Shown one piece after another: positions 35,289 through 45,309 of a DNA stretch of 64,000 nt (positions are counted from its first letter, which is position 1; every line of letters starts with the position of its first letter). The position numbers were made by a program, and so were the translations under genes. The stretch is from assembly GCA_009911365.1 (NCBI GenBank), contig QXXF01000015.1, forward strand, positions 45,157 through 109,156, in the 5' to 3' direction. Below the pieces are notes generated by a model, which worked only from the letters and a program-made list of their open reading frames with translations, had not been told where the DNA came from and searched no databases. Origin of the DNA: Clostridiales bacterium. Its GTDB lineage: Bacteria; Bacillota; Clostridia; Peptostreptococcales; Anaerovoracaceae.

Positions 35289-35912
35289 ATGATCGGTGTC
35301 AAGAAGAAAGAAAACGAATTTTTTCAGTTGCTGATAGATTTTGCGGAAAAGATCGTCAAAGCAGGAGAGGCATTTTTAGACTTGGTGACGAATTATGAGG
35401 ATATCACAGATAAGGTGGCAGCGCTCAAAGTTTTGGAAACAGAATGTGACATGCAGGCTCACAAGATCCTGGTGGCGCTTAATGCGTCTTTTGTGACACC
35501 ATTCGACAGAGAGGATATCTATTCCATTACAAAAGAAATGGATGAGATCGTCGATTCCCTGGAAGAGGTGGCCAATCGCTTCATTGTCTTTGATGTGAAA
35601 AAATTGAAGCCTCAGTGCCTGACTATGGCCAACTATATCATGCAGGCGATTCGGGAATTGGAAGTTCTGTTCAAACATCTTTCAGAAGTCAAAAAGAACA
35701 ACACAGTCCATGAACAGGTTATTGAAGTGAACCGCATTGAAAATGAAGGCGATATCTTATATAGGCAGGCACTAACGGAACTTTTCCGAAAAGAAGTCAA
35801 CCCTATCGAATTGATAAAATGGAAGCATTTATACGAGCAGCTGGAAGCAAGCTTGGACTCTTGTGAATGCGTTGCGAACATCATAGAAGGAGTGGTAATG
35901 AAATATGCTTAG
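35289..35912 (+). CDS. DUF47 (PhoU-like) phosphate transport accessory protein
   Basis: 207-residue all-helical protein with the PhoU/DUF47 fold, recognised by the DREDIYSITKEMDEIVDSLEE block near residue 80 and E-x3-D metal-type clusters. Partners of PiT transporters; probably control phosphate uptake. It overlaps the PiT gene by 8 bases. The start has AGAGGA before it. Confidence 0.85.
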   Translation: MIGVKKKENEFFQLLIDFAEKIVKAGEAFLDLVTNYEDITDKVAALKVLETECDMQAHKILVALNASFVTPFDREDIYSITKEMDEIVDSLEEVANRFIVFDVKKLKPQCLTMANYIMQAIRELEVLFKHLSEVKKNNTVHEQVIEVNRIENEGDILYRQALTELFRKEVNPIELIKWKHLYEQLEASLDSCECVANIIEGVVMKYA

Positions 35913-36897
35913 TGGAGTTCTGGCGTGTGTCATACTATTTGCGTTGATCTTTGAGTTTATCAATGGGTTCCACGATACGGCGAACGCCATTGCCACCTCT
36001 GTGTACACCAGAGCGCTCACGCCGAAGAAGGCCATTGCGTTGGCAGCGGCCATGAATCTAGTAGGAGCCATGGTCAGCGAAAAAGTGGCTATGACGATTT
36101 CCAGCGGTCTTGTGGATGTGGAGCTGGAACAGTACGTGATTTTGGGTGCTTTGATCGGTGCGATCATCTGGAACCTGTTCACTTGGTGGAAAGCGATACC
36201 AAGCTCTTCTTCTCATGCGTTGATTGGAAGCCTGATCGGTGCGACCATTGTGTTTAGCACCAGCATAGAGCATATCCTATGGGGCGGGGTTTTACATAAA
36301 GTCATCATCCCCTTAGTCACATCGCCTTTTATTGGGCTACTCATTGGCTTTGGCTTCATGAGACTGATTTTTCTGCTGTTTGCGGGCTGGTCACAGTCAA
36401 AGGCCAATCGGGTCTTTTCCAAGCTCCAGGTTTTTTCCGCTGCGTTAGTTGCCTATTCTCATGGCAACAATGATGCGCAAAAAACCATGGGTATCATTAC
36501 TTTAGCGCTACTTACAGGTGGTTTGATCGATGCCAGCATGGGCGTGCCTTTCTGGGTAAAAGCTTCATGTGCGTGCATGATGGCTCTGGGGACTTCCCTT
36601 GGAGGCTGGAAGATCATGAAAACCATGGGCGGCGGCGTGACGAAGCTCCAGCCTGCCAGCGGGTTTGTGGCCCAGACCGCCTCTGCGCTGGTAATCGAAG
36701 GCATGTCCTTTTTAGGAGCGCCCATCAGCACCACGCAGGTCATCACGACTTCTGTCATGGGCGTTGGAAGCGCGAAGCGGCTCTCTGCGGTAAAGTGGGG
36801 GATCGCACAGAACATCATTATCGCCTGGATCGTGACATTGCCGATCACTATGATACTAGGAGGATTGGCTGTTTTAGTAATCCAAATTTTTGTATAG
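35905..36897 (+). CDS. pit: Inorganic phosphate transporter, PiT family
   Basis: 330-residue low-affinity phosphate permease coupled to H+ or Na+. Both PiT repeats are visible: GFHDTANAIATSV near residue 20 and SHGNNDAQKTMGI near 180. About ten membrane helices. Cotranscribed with the DUF47 gene that overlaps its start; no Pho-type regulator nearby. Confidence 0.9.
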   Translation: MLSGVLACVILFALIFEFINGFHDTANAIATSVYTRALTPKKAIALAAAMNLVGAMVSEKVAMTISSGLVDVELEQYVILGALIGAIIWNLFTWWKAIPSSSSHALIGSLIGATIVFSTSIEHILWGGVLHKVIIPLVTSPFIGLLIGFGFMRLIFLLFAGWSQSKANRVFSKLQVFSAALVAYSHGNNDAQKTMGIITLALLTGGLIDASMGVPFWVKASCACMMALGTSLGGWKIMKTMGGGVTKLQPASGFVAQTASALVIEGMSFLGAPISTTQVITTSVMGVGSAKRLSAVKWGIAQNIIIAWIVTLPITMILGGLAVLVIQIFV

Positions 36898-36905
36898 GAC
36901 AAGCT

Positions 36906-37916
36906 ATGATTGGAAGAGAACGCATCGAAAAACGAGAATATGAAATATTGTCTCCCTTTGCCTCAAAAGCAGCGGAGTCCAGGGGAAGAAGGGAGCCGGA
37001 GGAACAGTGCGCTATTCGCACGGATTACCAGCGGGATCGGGATCGGATCATCCATTCCAAATCCTTTCGCAGGCTGATGCACAAGACCCAGGTGTTTTTG
37101 GCACCAGAGGGCGACCACTTCCGCACAAGACTAACCCATACCATCGAAGTTTCCCAGATTTCCAGGACCATCGCCAGGGCATTGGGATTGAACGAGGACT
37201 TGACAGAGGCTATAGCCATGGGACACGATTTAGGGCATACGCCTTTTGGACATAATGGAGAGAAAGTGCTAGACAGTATCCATAAAGGTGGCTTCCGCCA
37301 TAACATCCAAAGTCTGCGAGTAGCCGATGTGCTGGAAAGTGGCAGTGCACGCAGGGGCATGAACCTAACCATGGAGGTGCGAGATGGGATTCTGAACCAT
37401 ACTGGACTTGGAACGCCTTTGACCCTGGAAGGTCAGATTGTTAAAATCAGCGACCGAGTGGCTTATATTAATCATGATATCGATGACGCCCTCCGCAGCG
37501 GGGTGATCACTGCTGATGATCTACCAAAGCAGTGCCTTTCTGTGTTGGGAGAGACCCACCGGGCGAGGATCGATACGTTGGTAACGGATCTAATTAATAG
37601 CAGCTGGCAGACGGAGCGGATCTCTATGAGTTCTGTTTGCATGGAACATATGGATCTTTTGCGGGATTTCATGTTCCAAAATGTGTATCACAACAATCGG
37701 GTGAAGAAGGATGAGGATTTGCAGAAAGTGAAGAATATCATCGAATCTCTTTACCGATATTTTCAAGAAAATCCTACCATGTTGCCAGAAGAGCTGCAGC
37801 GCATGATTCCCGAATTTGGACTGGACGAAATGGTAAAAGACTACATTGCGGGAATGACGGACCGGTACGCTATGAATCTGTACACAGACTTGTTTGTGCC
37901 CCGAGGATGGAAATAA
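36906..37916 (+). CDS. dgt: Deoxyguanosinetriphosphate triphosphohydrolase (HD domain)
   Basis: 336-residue HD-domain dNTP triphosphohydrolase producing deoxynucleoside and triphosphate. Metal ligands lie in HRLTHTIEV (about residue 75) and GHDLGHTPFGHNGE (about 110), with KSFRRLMHKTQVF in front, all typical of dGTPases. The ATG at 36906 follows the PiT stop by 8 bases; a long frame starting inside pit is a shadow. It precedes dnaG and rpoD, an order common in Clostridia. Confidence 0.88.
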   Translation: MIGRERIEKREYEILSPFASKAAESRGRREPEEQCAIRTDYQRDRDRIIHSKSFRRLMHKTQVFLAPEGDHFRTRLTHTIEVSQISRTIARALGLNEDLTEAIAMGHDLGHTPFGHNGEKVLDSIHKGGFRHNIQSLRVADVLESGSARRGMNLTMEVRDGILNHTGLGTPLTLEGQIVKISDRVAYINHDIDDALRSGVITADDLPKQCLSVLGETHRARIDTLVTDLINSSWQTERISMSSVCMEHMDLLRDFMFQNVYHNNRVKKDEDLQKVKNIIESLYRYFQENPTMLPEELQRMIPEFGLDEMVKDYIAGMTDRYAMNLYTDLFVPRGWK

Positions 37917-38008
37917 GAAAAAAGTTTTAACGAAAAAAAAGGAAACTGCGTACTTTTGTCGAAAAAGAAATAAAGAATTGATAAATCAGGATTTTATGAG
38001 GAACAAAA

Positions 38009-39754
38009 GTGAGTGCAGGCAGCAATACAGTTGACGAGATCAAAAGCAGGTGTAACATTGTCGATGTGATTGGGCGAGTCGTTCCCCTAAAAAAAGCAGG
38101 GAGTAATTATAAAGGTAGATGTCCATTTCACAATGAAAAGACACCTTCTTTTGTGGTATCTGAAACAAAACAAATTTTTACTTGTTTTGGGTGCGGGGCT
38201 ACAGGAGATGTCATCAGCTTTGTTCAGCAGTATCATCAATTGGATTTCATGCAGGCTATGGAAAAGCTAGCAGATGAATATGGGATTACCATACAAAAGG
38301 GTTTCCACAAAAGTGAAGATAAGGATACTGCTTATACCATCAATCGGGAGGCGGCGAAATTCTTTTATCGAGCCTTCCGGGAAAGGGCCAATCCAGGCTA
38401 TGCGTACATGAAGGGCCGAGGGATCGAGCCGGAGATCCTCAATAAATTCGGCATTGGTTATGCGGATGAAAAGTGGGACAGCCTGTTTCTGCATCTTACG
38501 GCAATGGGCTATCCAAAGGAAAAACTTGTCGAATTAGGATTGATTTCTCAATCCAAGGGTAAATATTATGATAAGTTTCGCGGCAGGGTCATGTTCCCTA
38601 TTATGAACACCAGCGGAAAGATCATCGGATTTGGAGGCAGAGTGCTGGGCGATGGTACGCCCAAATACCTGAATTCTCAGGAGTCCGGCGTGTTCCAGAA
38701 AAAAAATAATTTATATGGACTGAACATTACCAGGCAGGAGATCCATAAAGAAGATCAGGCCATTCTGGTAGAAGGATACATGGACGTGATTTCCCTGTAT
38801 CAGAGTGGCGTGCGAAATGTTTCCGCCTCCTTGGGGACCGCCCTGACAGAAAATCAGGCTAGGCTCTTAAAGCGTTACACGGACAATGTGATTTTGTCCT
38901 ATGACGCTGATCAGGCAGGCATCAACGCCGCTTTACGAGGATTGGATATCCTGCACCGGGAAAAGGTCAAAGTCCGGGTGCTGCATGTTTCCGATGGCAA
39001 GGATCCCGATGAATTCGTGAAGAAAAACGGCAAAAACGCATTCATGACGCTGATCAAACAGGCACTGCCTTATGCGGATTACCGATTAAACCTGATAAGA
39101 AAGGAATGTGAGCTGGACACTACGGAGGGGCGGGTGGACTTTTTGAAAAAAGCTGCGGATGTTTTGCGGAACCTAAGCCCAGTAGAAGCGGACATTTACA
39201 TAAAAAAACTGGCAGAGGAGACAAAAATCTCCGAAGGTGCTATAAGACTTGAAGCAATTGGTAATAATAGTGAAAAACAGTCTTCCCAGTGGGTCGATCG
39301 CCACCCAAAGGACACGGACAGATTACCGTCTGATATCACATCACTGGAAAAGAACCTGATAAAGCTCATGCTCCACAGCAGCGGCTATTATCCGAAGATT
39401 CTCCCTTATGAAAAGGCTGCGTTCACATCACCATCTGGACAGAACATCTATAACAGCATCAAAGAGATTTATGAGAAGCACGAAGAACTGGATATTCCAA
39501 GATTGATGGACATGCTGGATCAGGAGGATGTTCGAGCGCTGGAGGGCATCATGGAAAACGTGCGGCTGGCAGGCAAAGAAGAGCAGCTGCTGGCTGATTG
39601 TGTCAATGCCATCAAGCGGAAAGAACTGGCCCAGAAAGAGCAAGAGCTGATCATGCGGCTTTCCATGGCAGAAGAAGAAAGCGAAGAAACCATCACAGAG
39701 TTGACACAAGAACTCATGGAGATTCAGATGATGATAAAAAACGGTAGGGGGTAA
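38009..39754 (+). CDS. dnaG: DNA primase
   Basis: Makes RNA primers for chromosome replication, 581 residues. The CHC2 zinc ribbon ([11 protein letters not shown] and [11 protein letters not shown]) covers residues 35-70, the TOPRIM core has [14 protein letters not shown] (about 255) and SYDADQAG (about 300), and the C-terminal 150 residues form the helicase-binding region. The GTG start at 38009 follows GAGGAAC. rpoD starts 4 bases after its stop, forming the macromolecular-synthesis operon. Confidence 0.93.
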   Translation: MSAGSNTVDEIKSRCNIVDVIGRVVPLKKAGSNYKGRCPFHNEKTPSFVVSETKQIFTCFGCGATGDVISFVQQYHQLDFMQAMEKLADEYGITIQKGFHKSEDKDTAYTINREAAKFFYRAFRERANPGYAYMKGRGIEPEILNKFGIGYADEKWDSLFLHLTAMGYPKEKLVELGLISQSKGKYYDKFRGRVMFPIMNTSGKIIGFGGRVLGDGTPKYLNSQESGVFQKKNNLYGLNITRQEIHKEDQAILVEGYMDVISLYQSGVRNVSASLGTALTENQARLLKRYTDNVILSYDADQAGINAALRGLDILHREKVKVRVLHVSDGKDPDEFVKKNGKNAFMTLIKQALPYADYRLNLIRKECELDTTEGRVDFLKKAADVLRNLSPVEADIYIKKLAEETKISEGAIRLEAIGNNSEKQSSQWVDRHPKDTDRLPSDITSLEKNLIKLMLHSSGYYPKILPYEKAAFTSPSGQNIYNSIKEIYEKHEELDIPRLMDMLDQEDVRALEGIMENVRLAGKEEQLLADCVNAIKRKELAQKEQELIMRLSMAEEESEETITELTQELMEIQMMIKNGRG

Positions 39755-39758
39755 ACAA

Positions 39759-40937
39759 ATGGCAAAAAAAGAAGCACAACAAGAAAACTTGCAGACACAG
39801 GTAAAAGATAAAAAACAGCTGATTGAAGAATTGACCGTTAAGGCAAAAGGAAAGGGTTCTCTCACATATACGGAGATTTCCGATCATCTTGGTAATATCG
39901 AACTGGACAAGGATGACATGGACGATATGTACGAGCAGCTGATTTCTAGAGGCATTGCCATTGTTTCCGAGGTAGAGCTGGAGCCAGATGAACTGGAGCT
40001 CAGCGAACTGGAAGAAGAGGAAGTGGACGATCCGGACATGGAAGCTGTTATGGCAGAGAGCGGCGACGCAAAGGAAATCGATCTGGAGGCCACTATTCCA
40101 AAGGGCATCGCAGTAGACGACCCAGTGAGGATGTATCTGAAGGAAATCGGAAAAGTCCCTCTTCTTACTGCGCAAGAAGAGATCGAGCTGGCAAAAAGGA
40201 TGGAAGCGGGCGATGAGGCGGCCAAGCAAAAGCTCTGTGAAGCCAATCTCCGTCTGGTGGTAAGCATCGCTAAAAAATATGTGGGCAGGGGTATGCTGTT
40301 TTTGGATCTGATCCAAGAAGGCAACCTGGGCCTGATCAAAGCTGTAGATAAATTTGACTGGAAAAAGGGCTATAAATTCAGTACGTATGCCACATGGTGG
40401 ATTCGTCAGGCAATCACGAGATCCATTGCGGATCAGGCCAGGACAATCCGGATCCCAGTTCACATGGTGGAGACCATCAACAAGCTGATCCGGGTGTCTC
40501 GTCAGCTGATTCAAGAAAAAGGCAGGGAAGCCACGCCAGAAGAAATCGCAGAAGAAATGGGAATCTCAGAAGAAAAAGTGCGAGAGATCTTAAAAATCGC
40601 ACAAGAGCCGGTTTCCTTAGAAACACCGATCGGAGAAGAGGAGGACAGCCATCTGGGAGACTTCATCCCGGACGATGATGTGCCTGCGCCGGCAGAAGCC
40701 GCAGCCTTTTCCATGCTCAAGGAGCAGTTGGTAGAAGTGCTGGACACCCTCACGGAACGAGAACAAAAGGTCCTGAAGCTGCGCTTTGGCCTGGAAGACG
40801 GACGAGCCCGCACCCTGGAAGAGGTGGGAAAGCGCTTTGACGTGACCAGAGAGCGTATCCGTCAGATCGAAGCGAAGGCCCTGCGGAAACTGCGCCACCC
40901 AAGCAGGAGCAAGAAATTAAAGGATTATTTGGAATAA
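39759..40937 (+). CDS. rpoD: RNA polymerase principal sigma factor RpoD (sigma A)
   Basis: 392-residue housekeeping sigma factor. An acidic N-terminus (region 1.1, EDD-rich, to about 115), region 1.2 ([18 protein letters not shown]), region 2 ([34 protein letters not shown]), region 3 and region 4 ([18 protein letters not shown], then [28 protein letters not shown]) are all intact. A GGGGG site precedes the ATG. Overlaps trmK by one base. Confidence 0.95.
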   Translation: MAKKEAQQENLQTQVKDKKQLIEELTVKAKGKGSLTYTEISDHLGNIELDKDDMDDMYEQLISRGIAIVSEVELEPDELELSELEEEEVDDPDMEAVMAESGDAKEIDLEATIPKGIAVDDPVRMYLKEIGKVPLLTAQEEIELAKRMEAGDEAAKQKLCEANLRLVVSIAKKYVGRGMLFLDLIQEGNLGLIKAVDKFDWKKGYKFSTYATWWIRQAITRSIADQARTIRIPVHMVETINKLIRVSRQLIQEKGREATPEEIAEEMGISEEKVREILKIAQEPVSLETPIGEEEDSHLGDFIPDDDVPAPAEAAAFSMLKEQLVEVLDTLTEREQKVLKLRFGLEDGRARTLEEVGKRFDVTRERIRQIEAKALRKLRHPSRSKKLKDYLE

Positions 40938-41692
40938 TGATAAACTTGACTGACCGCTTGCAGGTCCTTGCGGATCAAATCGAAGAACAGGAAACCATGG
41001 CCGATATTGGTACCGACCATGGTTTTTTGCCAATCGCCCTGTGGGAACGGCATATCTGCCCTCATGTGATTTTGACAGATGTTAGTTCCGGGTCCCTGGA
41101 AAAAGCCCGCCAGACTGGACAGGCTTCGCACCCGAACAAAATTTTTGACCTGCGCCTGGGTAGCGGGCTTCGGGTACTGGAAAAAGGAGAGGTGGATGTC
41201 GTGGTCATAGCTGGCATGGGCGGTATTCTCATGACTCAAATCCTAGGAGAGGATTTAGAAAAGGCCCGTAGCTTTGGAAAGCTGGTTCTCCAGCCAAGGA
41301 GCGGCCAGGGCAAGCTACGGCACTGGCTCGTCCATCACAACTTTCAAATCATCAAAGAATCTTTAGTGCGAGAAGGAAAATACATCTGTGAGGTCTTGAC
41401 CGTTGTTCCATGTGCTCCATCCATGACCTCTGCGTTATCAGCGGAACCGCTTGCGGCTAGAGCAAATGTTTCCTGGGGAATGCCTGGAAAAGGGCCAGAG
41501 GACATTGAATATGAAGTGCCGCCTTGGATCCTTTCCGCAGGCGAGCTGGCGGAGCCTTTTGTACGCAGAAAGCTAGATGCGGAGCAGCGAGTCTGGGAGG
41601 GACTGCTGAAAAGCAAGCAGCCGGATCGCTCCAAGGAAAAAAGGACGAGGGAGCGGATGGCTTATTTGGAATCGCTTTTGGGAGGTGTTTAA
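40937..41692 (+). CDS. trmK: tRNA (adenine22-N1)-methyltransferase
   Basis: SAM-dependent methyltransferase of the TrmK/YqfN type, 251 residues. The SAM loop is MADIGTDHGFLPI near residue 18, and GMGGILMTQIL near 95; the LQPRSGQGKLRHWL block is a family mark. It makes m1A22 in tRNAs. It starts within the rpoD stop codon (TAATG) and is followed by nif3, the usual firmicute order. Confidence 0.87.
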   Translation: MINLTDRLQVLADQIEEQETMADIGTDHGFLPIALWERHICPHVILTDVSSGSLEKARQTGQASHPNKIFDLRLGSGLRVLEKGEVDVVVIAGMGGILMTQILGEDLEKARSFGKLVLQPRSGQGKLRHWLVHHNFQIIKESLVREGKYICEVLTVVPCAPSMTSALSAEPLAARANVSWGMPGKGPEDIEYEVPPWILSAGELAEPFVRRKLDAEQRVWEGLLKSKQPDRSKEKRTRERMAYLESLLGGV

Positions 41693-41695
41693 ACA

Positions 41696-42484
41696 ATGAA
41701 GCTGGAGAAGATGATAACGTTGCTGGAAGAGATCGCTCCGCCTGATACCCAGGAAAGCTGGGATAACAGCGGGGTCCAGCTGGCTGCAGGTCCCCTAGAG
41801 ATCCGTAAAGTCCTGCTGACCCTGGAAATCACCGATGCGGTCATCGAGGAAGCGGCTGAGGAAAATGCGGATATGATCATCACCCATCATCCTCTGATTT
41901 TCAGCGGCATCAAAACCGTGGATTATCGGGACGTGATCGGTTCCTATATTGTAAAGCTTTTGAATATGGGAATTTCCGTTTATTCTTGCCATACGCCCTT
42001 TGACAAGCTGGAAGGCGGGAACAACGATTTCCTGGCAGAGTTGATCGGTCTCAAGGATGTAGATGGTTTTCAGACAGATGGGACCCTGGACATGATCGGC
42101 CGGGTAGGGACGCTTCCAAAATCCATGACCCTGGAAGCCATGCACAAGCTTTTAGCCAAAAAGCTAAAGTTAAAGCAGAGTCAGATACGAACGGTGGGAA
42201 AAGGGGACATGAGCATTCAGAAAGTGGGAATCTGCACGGGTGCGGGGGCGGACCTGATGAAACTTGCCATAGAAAACGACTGCCAGCTATTCATTACTGG
42301 AGATGTGAAATACCATGAAGCGCAGGACGCCGCAGCTCTTGGCCTTGCTCTGATCGATGCGGGCCATTATGGCACGGAGAAATCTTTTGCCGCCAATTTT
42401 GCCAAGAAGCTGGCAGAAAAAACAGATGGGAAAATCGAAATTCTGGAATCAAACGTGGACATCGACCCGTTTAAAATGGTATAA
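41696..42484 (+). CDS. Nif3-like dinuclear metal protein (YqfO type)
   Basis: 262-residue NIF3 family protein forming a hexamer with two metals per site. Metal residues appear in ITHHPLIFSG (about 60), DKLEGGNND (about 100) and DAGHYGTE near 220. The YqfO insertion domain is absent, giving the short form. Biochemical role unsettled; annotated in places as GTP cyclohydrolase I type 2. It is the last gene of the operon and RNase P RNA begins 10 bases later. Confidence 0.88.
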   Translation: MKLEKMITLLEEIAPPDTQESWDNSGVQLAAGPLEIRKVLLTLEITDAVIEEAAEENADMIITHHPLIFSGIKTVDYRDVIGSYIVKLLNMGISVYSCHTPFDKLEGGNNDFLAELIGLKDVDGFQTDGTLDMIGRVGTLPKSMTLEAMHKLLAKKLKLKQSQIRTVGKGDMSIQKVGICTGAGADLMKLAIENDCQLFITGDVKYHEAQDAAALGLALIDAGHYGTEKSFAANFAKKLAEKTDGKIEILESNVDIDPFKMV

Positions 42485-42494
42485 TGATAAACAT

Positions 42495-42855
42495 AACTTG
42501 GGTAGTTCAGGCAATTGCGTGCGCCGTCAGGGCGTATGAGGAAAGTCCGGGCTCCATAGGGCAAGGGTGCCAGATAACGTCTGGCGTAGGTAACTATAGG
42601 GAAAGTGCAACAGAAACATACCGCCGAAACGGGTAATGCCGTGGCAAGGTTGAAATGGTGAGGTAAGAGCTCACCGGGAGGCATGGTAACATGTTTCCCG
42701 TGTAAACCCCATCCGGAGCAAGACCAAGAGAGGGCGAAAAAAGCGGCTGCCCGTCGCCGCCCGGAAGGTAGGTCGCTAGAGCGCACTGGTGACAGTGCGT
42801 CGAGATAGATGATTGCCAAATACAGAACCCGGCTTACGAGCTGCCCGAGTTTTTT
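42495..42855 (+). ncRNA. rnpB: RNase P RNA, bacterial class A
   Basis: Catalytic RNA that trims the 5' leader of tRNAs. Conserved core elements are GAGGAAAGTCCGGGCTC (about 42538), ACAGAAA near 42610, GGGTAATGCC, AAACCCCATCCGGAGCAAGACC, and TAGATGATTGCC near 42808 followed by ACAGAACCCGGCTTA. Helix P1 pairs 42495-42505 with 42841-42851 and the T-run after it ends transcription. The AGGTAAGAGCTCACCG hairpin fits class A rather than the Bacillus B type. Ends are set by P1. Confidence 0.95.
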
Positions 42856-43015
42856 CTTTTTTTGATTTTTTATATGCGGGCTAAAATTGCGATTTCTTTT
42901 CTTTGAACCCGCTTGCGTGCAACGATTTGTAATGCTGAATTAAAAACTTCTTTTTGGAATGCTCATTCATATACCAGAGCAGAACGTCAAATCAGGATTG
43001 AGAGGGGGAGTTTGT

Positions 43016-43732
43016 ATGAATATTGATCGCTATAAGGCATATATTTCTGCGGAAACTATGATGGGACCAAATAGCGCAAGGATCTTAGCGGAGCTATTTG
43101 ACAAATATCCGTTACGGTTTACTTCTGATGATAGGATCCTTGACTTAGGATGTGGAACAGGACTGACGAGCCTGATCATTGCCAAAGAAACCGGAGCAAG
43201 GGTTTTTGCGACTGACCTATGGGTAAGCGCAGAAGAAAATGGAAACCGATTTGCTGAATGGGGTGTTGGAGAGCAGATCACGCCCATTTGTGAAGACGCA
43301 AACGATCTTCACTTTGAAAAAAAGCAGTTTGATGCTCTGATCAGTATCGACTCTTATCATTATTTTGCGGGAAGCAAAGGTTTTTTTCAAGAAAAAATTT
43401 TGCCGTTTATGAAAGATAATGGAAGGGTTTTGATTGGGGTTCCTGGCCTGAAGGATGCATATACAGACTGTGCCGAAGAGTTTCTTTCCGATTGGATTGG
43501 AGATGACGCGCATATGTTCAAAAGTCCAAAACTCTGGAGAAAACTCATTGGCGGCAGCAATAGAATCGAGTTGGTAAAAACATGGGAAATGGATTGTTTC
43601 AGCAAAGCGTGGGACGATTGGCTCGCGACAAATAATAAATTCGCTCTCAGTGATCGGCAACACTTTGAAACGGTCATTAAACCGTATACTTGTTTCGTGG
43701 GCGTTTATATCAAGCTGAAAAGGGAGTTATGA
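43016..43732 (+). CDS. SAM-dependent methyltransferase (class I)
   Basis: 238 residues. The SAM-binding motif I is ILDLGCGTGLT (about 40), followed by an acidic position in FATDLW, and motif IV-like DALISIDSYHYF. The Rossmann core resembles cyclopropane/ubiquinone-type small-molecule methyltransferases. GGGGGAG precedes the ATG at 43016. Substrate unknown. It begins the AT-richer accessory patch. Confidence 0.8.
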   Translation: MNIDRYKAYISAETMMGPNSARILAELFDKYPLRFTSDDRILDLGCGTGLTSLIIAKETGARVFATDLWVSAEENGNRFAEWGVGEQITPICEDANDLHFEKKQFDALISIDSYHYFAGSKGFFQEKILPFMKDNGRVLIGVPGLKDAYTDCAEEFLSDWIGDDAHMFKSPKLWRKLIGGSNRIELVKTWEMDCFSKAWDDWLATNNKFALSDRQHFETVIKPYTCFVGVYIKLKREL

Positions 43733-43879
43733 TGCGGCTCCCAATTTCCTCTTTGCTGGGAAGTTTATGAATCAAAACGATTATCGCAGAAGTAAGATGA
43801 CGCTTGAAATATAGTTTTAGCTTGCTTCTGCTGGTGAATCGATATCTTTGAAGACTGGGATTTGAAAGGACGTATCCAT

Positions 43880-44299
43880 ATGATCGATTTACAAAATAAA
43901 AACACATGTCCTACTCTTGAGGAGATCGGACAGTATGTTAACAACCCCATTTTTATGGAATTTTGTTCAGAAATCAAGGAAACCTACAAGTGCGGTGAGA
44001 AAATAGAATTCAGTTCGTGCAGCTGGGAACATGGTTGGAATATTAAATTCAAAAAATCCGGGAAAACATTGTGCACCATATATCCCAGGGAACATTATAT
44101 GACAGTTATGATCGTAGTGGGCAGAAAGGAAAAAGAATTTATTGAAGCGATATTGCCAGAATGCACAGCTGAATTACAGCAGACCTATCATCAAACGCAA
44201 GAAGGAAATGGACAAAAGTGGCTGATGATTGATGTAGAGGATCAGGGGCGTTTATATCATGATATCTTGCGATTCATTGAGATTCGTAGGAATTCCTGA
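43880..44299 (+). CDS. DUF3788 family protein
   Basis: 139-residue small cytoplasmic protein of the DUF3788 family, recognised by WNIKFKKSGKTLCTIYP and MTVMIVVGRKEKEFIE. Function unknown. The ATG at 43880 has GAAAGGA 10 bases before it; a TTG at 43862 would add six residues. Neighbouring genes are accessory. Confidence 0.7.
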   Translation: MIDLQNKNTCPTLEEIGQYVNNPIFMEFCSEIKETYKCGEKIEFSSCSWEHGWNIKFKKSGKTLCTIYPREHYMTVMIVVGRKEKEFIEAILPECTAELQQTYHQTQEGNGQKWLMIDVEDQGRLYHDILRFIEIRRNS

Positions 44300-44469
44300 A
44301 TTTCAATTTGTTAGGCAGTCAAAGATATTATCTAAGAACGAGATATTTACCCGCTGATAAATTTGGTATAAAGCCATCTTTTGATGTGCCAAATGAAAGT
44401 TTTCGGAGAATGATATACAAAGAAAAATCGGGAGTTGTCGGGAAAAAGAATGAAGAAATTTTTGAATGA
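44299..44469 (+). pseudogene. Remnant of a GNAT acetyltransferase tail
   Basis: The open frame before 44469 reads RYLPADKFGIKPSFDVPNES, then FRRMIYKEK, which resembles the C-terminal end of small GNAT proteins (GF..PFDVP.E.FM). No start or acetyl-CoA motif remains. The end overlaps the next gene, so only a decayed tail is left. Short length makes this tentative. Confidence 0.35.
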
Positions 44470-45097
44470 TATAAGAAGTGCCGAAAATCCAATACCTCTT
44501 AATAAGCAAATGATAAACACAGTATGTATATTGTTTATTGGAATTATTTTGGGAACTCTTTCAAAGTTTTTAGACACCATGCCGACAAACGAATTACCAT
44601 TTATCTTTGAATTTTTAGACATGAGCAATTTTTTGGGACGTTTTGCTATATGGTTGCTGGTTGCCTTGTGTCTTTCAATTTATAGCAATTCGTCCATTAG
44701 AGCGTCAATCAACGTATTTGTGTTTTTTGTGGGAATGGTTACAAGCTATTATTTATATACAAGATTTATAGCAGGATTTTTTCCGAGAAGTTACGCAATG
44801 GTTTGGGCTGCTTTTACAGTTATTTCTCCCATATTGGCATTTATCTGTTGGTATGCAAGGGGGAAAAGTAAACTCGCATTTATGTTATCAGCAATAATAC
44901 TTGCCGTTATGCTTAATACGACCTTTGTTTATGGCAATAGTTATTTTGAAATGCGTTCAATCTTAGAATTGATAATATTCATTTGTACAGTAGTGCTTTT
45001 GAAGCGAAAGACTATAAAGGATACAATGATTATGTTGGTATTAAGTGTTGGTATAGCGTTTGCTCTTGATTTTGTAGTACCATTTCATTTTGGATAA
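44450..45097 (+). CDS. Small integral membrane protein
   Basis: 215 residues, AT-rich and poorly conserved-looking, with about six membrane helices (near 20-40, 60-78, 85-103, 115-135, 140-158, 175-195). The ATG at 44450 is reached through a purine run but has no strong ribosome site. No family recognised. It lies among gene remnants, so it may be a transferred or decaying gene. Confidence 0.5.
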   Translation: MKKFLNDIRSAENPIPLNKQMINTVCILFIGIILGTLSKFLDTMPTNELPFIFEFLDMSNFLGRFAIWLLVALCLSIYSNSSIRASINVFVFFVGMVTSYYLYTRFIAGFFPRSYAMVWAAFTVISPILAFICWYARGKSKLAFMLSAIILAVMLNTTFVYGNSYFEMRSILELIIFICTVVLLKRKTIKDTMIMLVLSVGIAFALDFVVPFHFG

Positions 45098-45182
45098 GCA
45101 ACTCCCAGCTTAATGAAGGCATAATAAGAAAATGGCAGCATATGAGTTTGAATGTATCCCTGACAAGTTGAGGAAGATATGC

Positions 45183-45293
45183 ATGTATAAAGGCACTTTG
45201 ATTGCAGTAAAGGACATGGAAGAAAGCAAAAAATTTTATTATGACATATTGGAGATGAATGTAGCAGATGATTTGACCGAAAAACATTTGAAA
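45183..45293 (+). pseudogene. N-terminal remnant of a VOC (glyoxalase-fold) protein
   Basis: MYKGTLIAVKDMEESKKFYY, then DILEMNVADDLTEK, is the first beta-alpha-beta unit of VOC/glyoxalase proteins; the remaining 80 or so residues are missing and the frame runs straight into the leader of the Fic gene. It is a broken fragment. Confidence 0.5.
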
Positions 45294-45309
45294 GGAGAAG
45301 GAAACGAGC

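Noticed and set aside
36567-36905. Long extension of dgt into the PiT gene
   Set aside because: The extension is the out-of-frame copy of PiT coding sequence; dGTPase similarity begins at ATG 36906.
42495-42855. tmRNA or 6S RNA
   Set aside because: The conserved GAGGAAAGTCCGGGC and ACAGAACCCGGCTTA blocks are RNase P specific.
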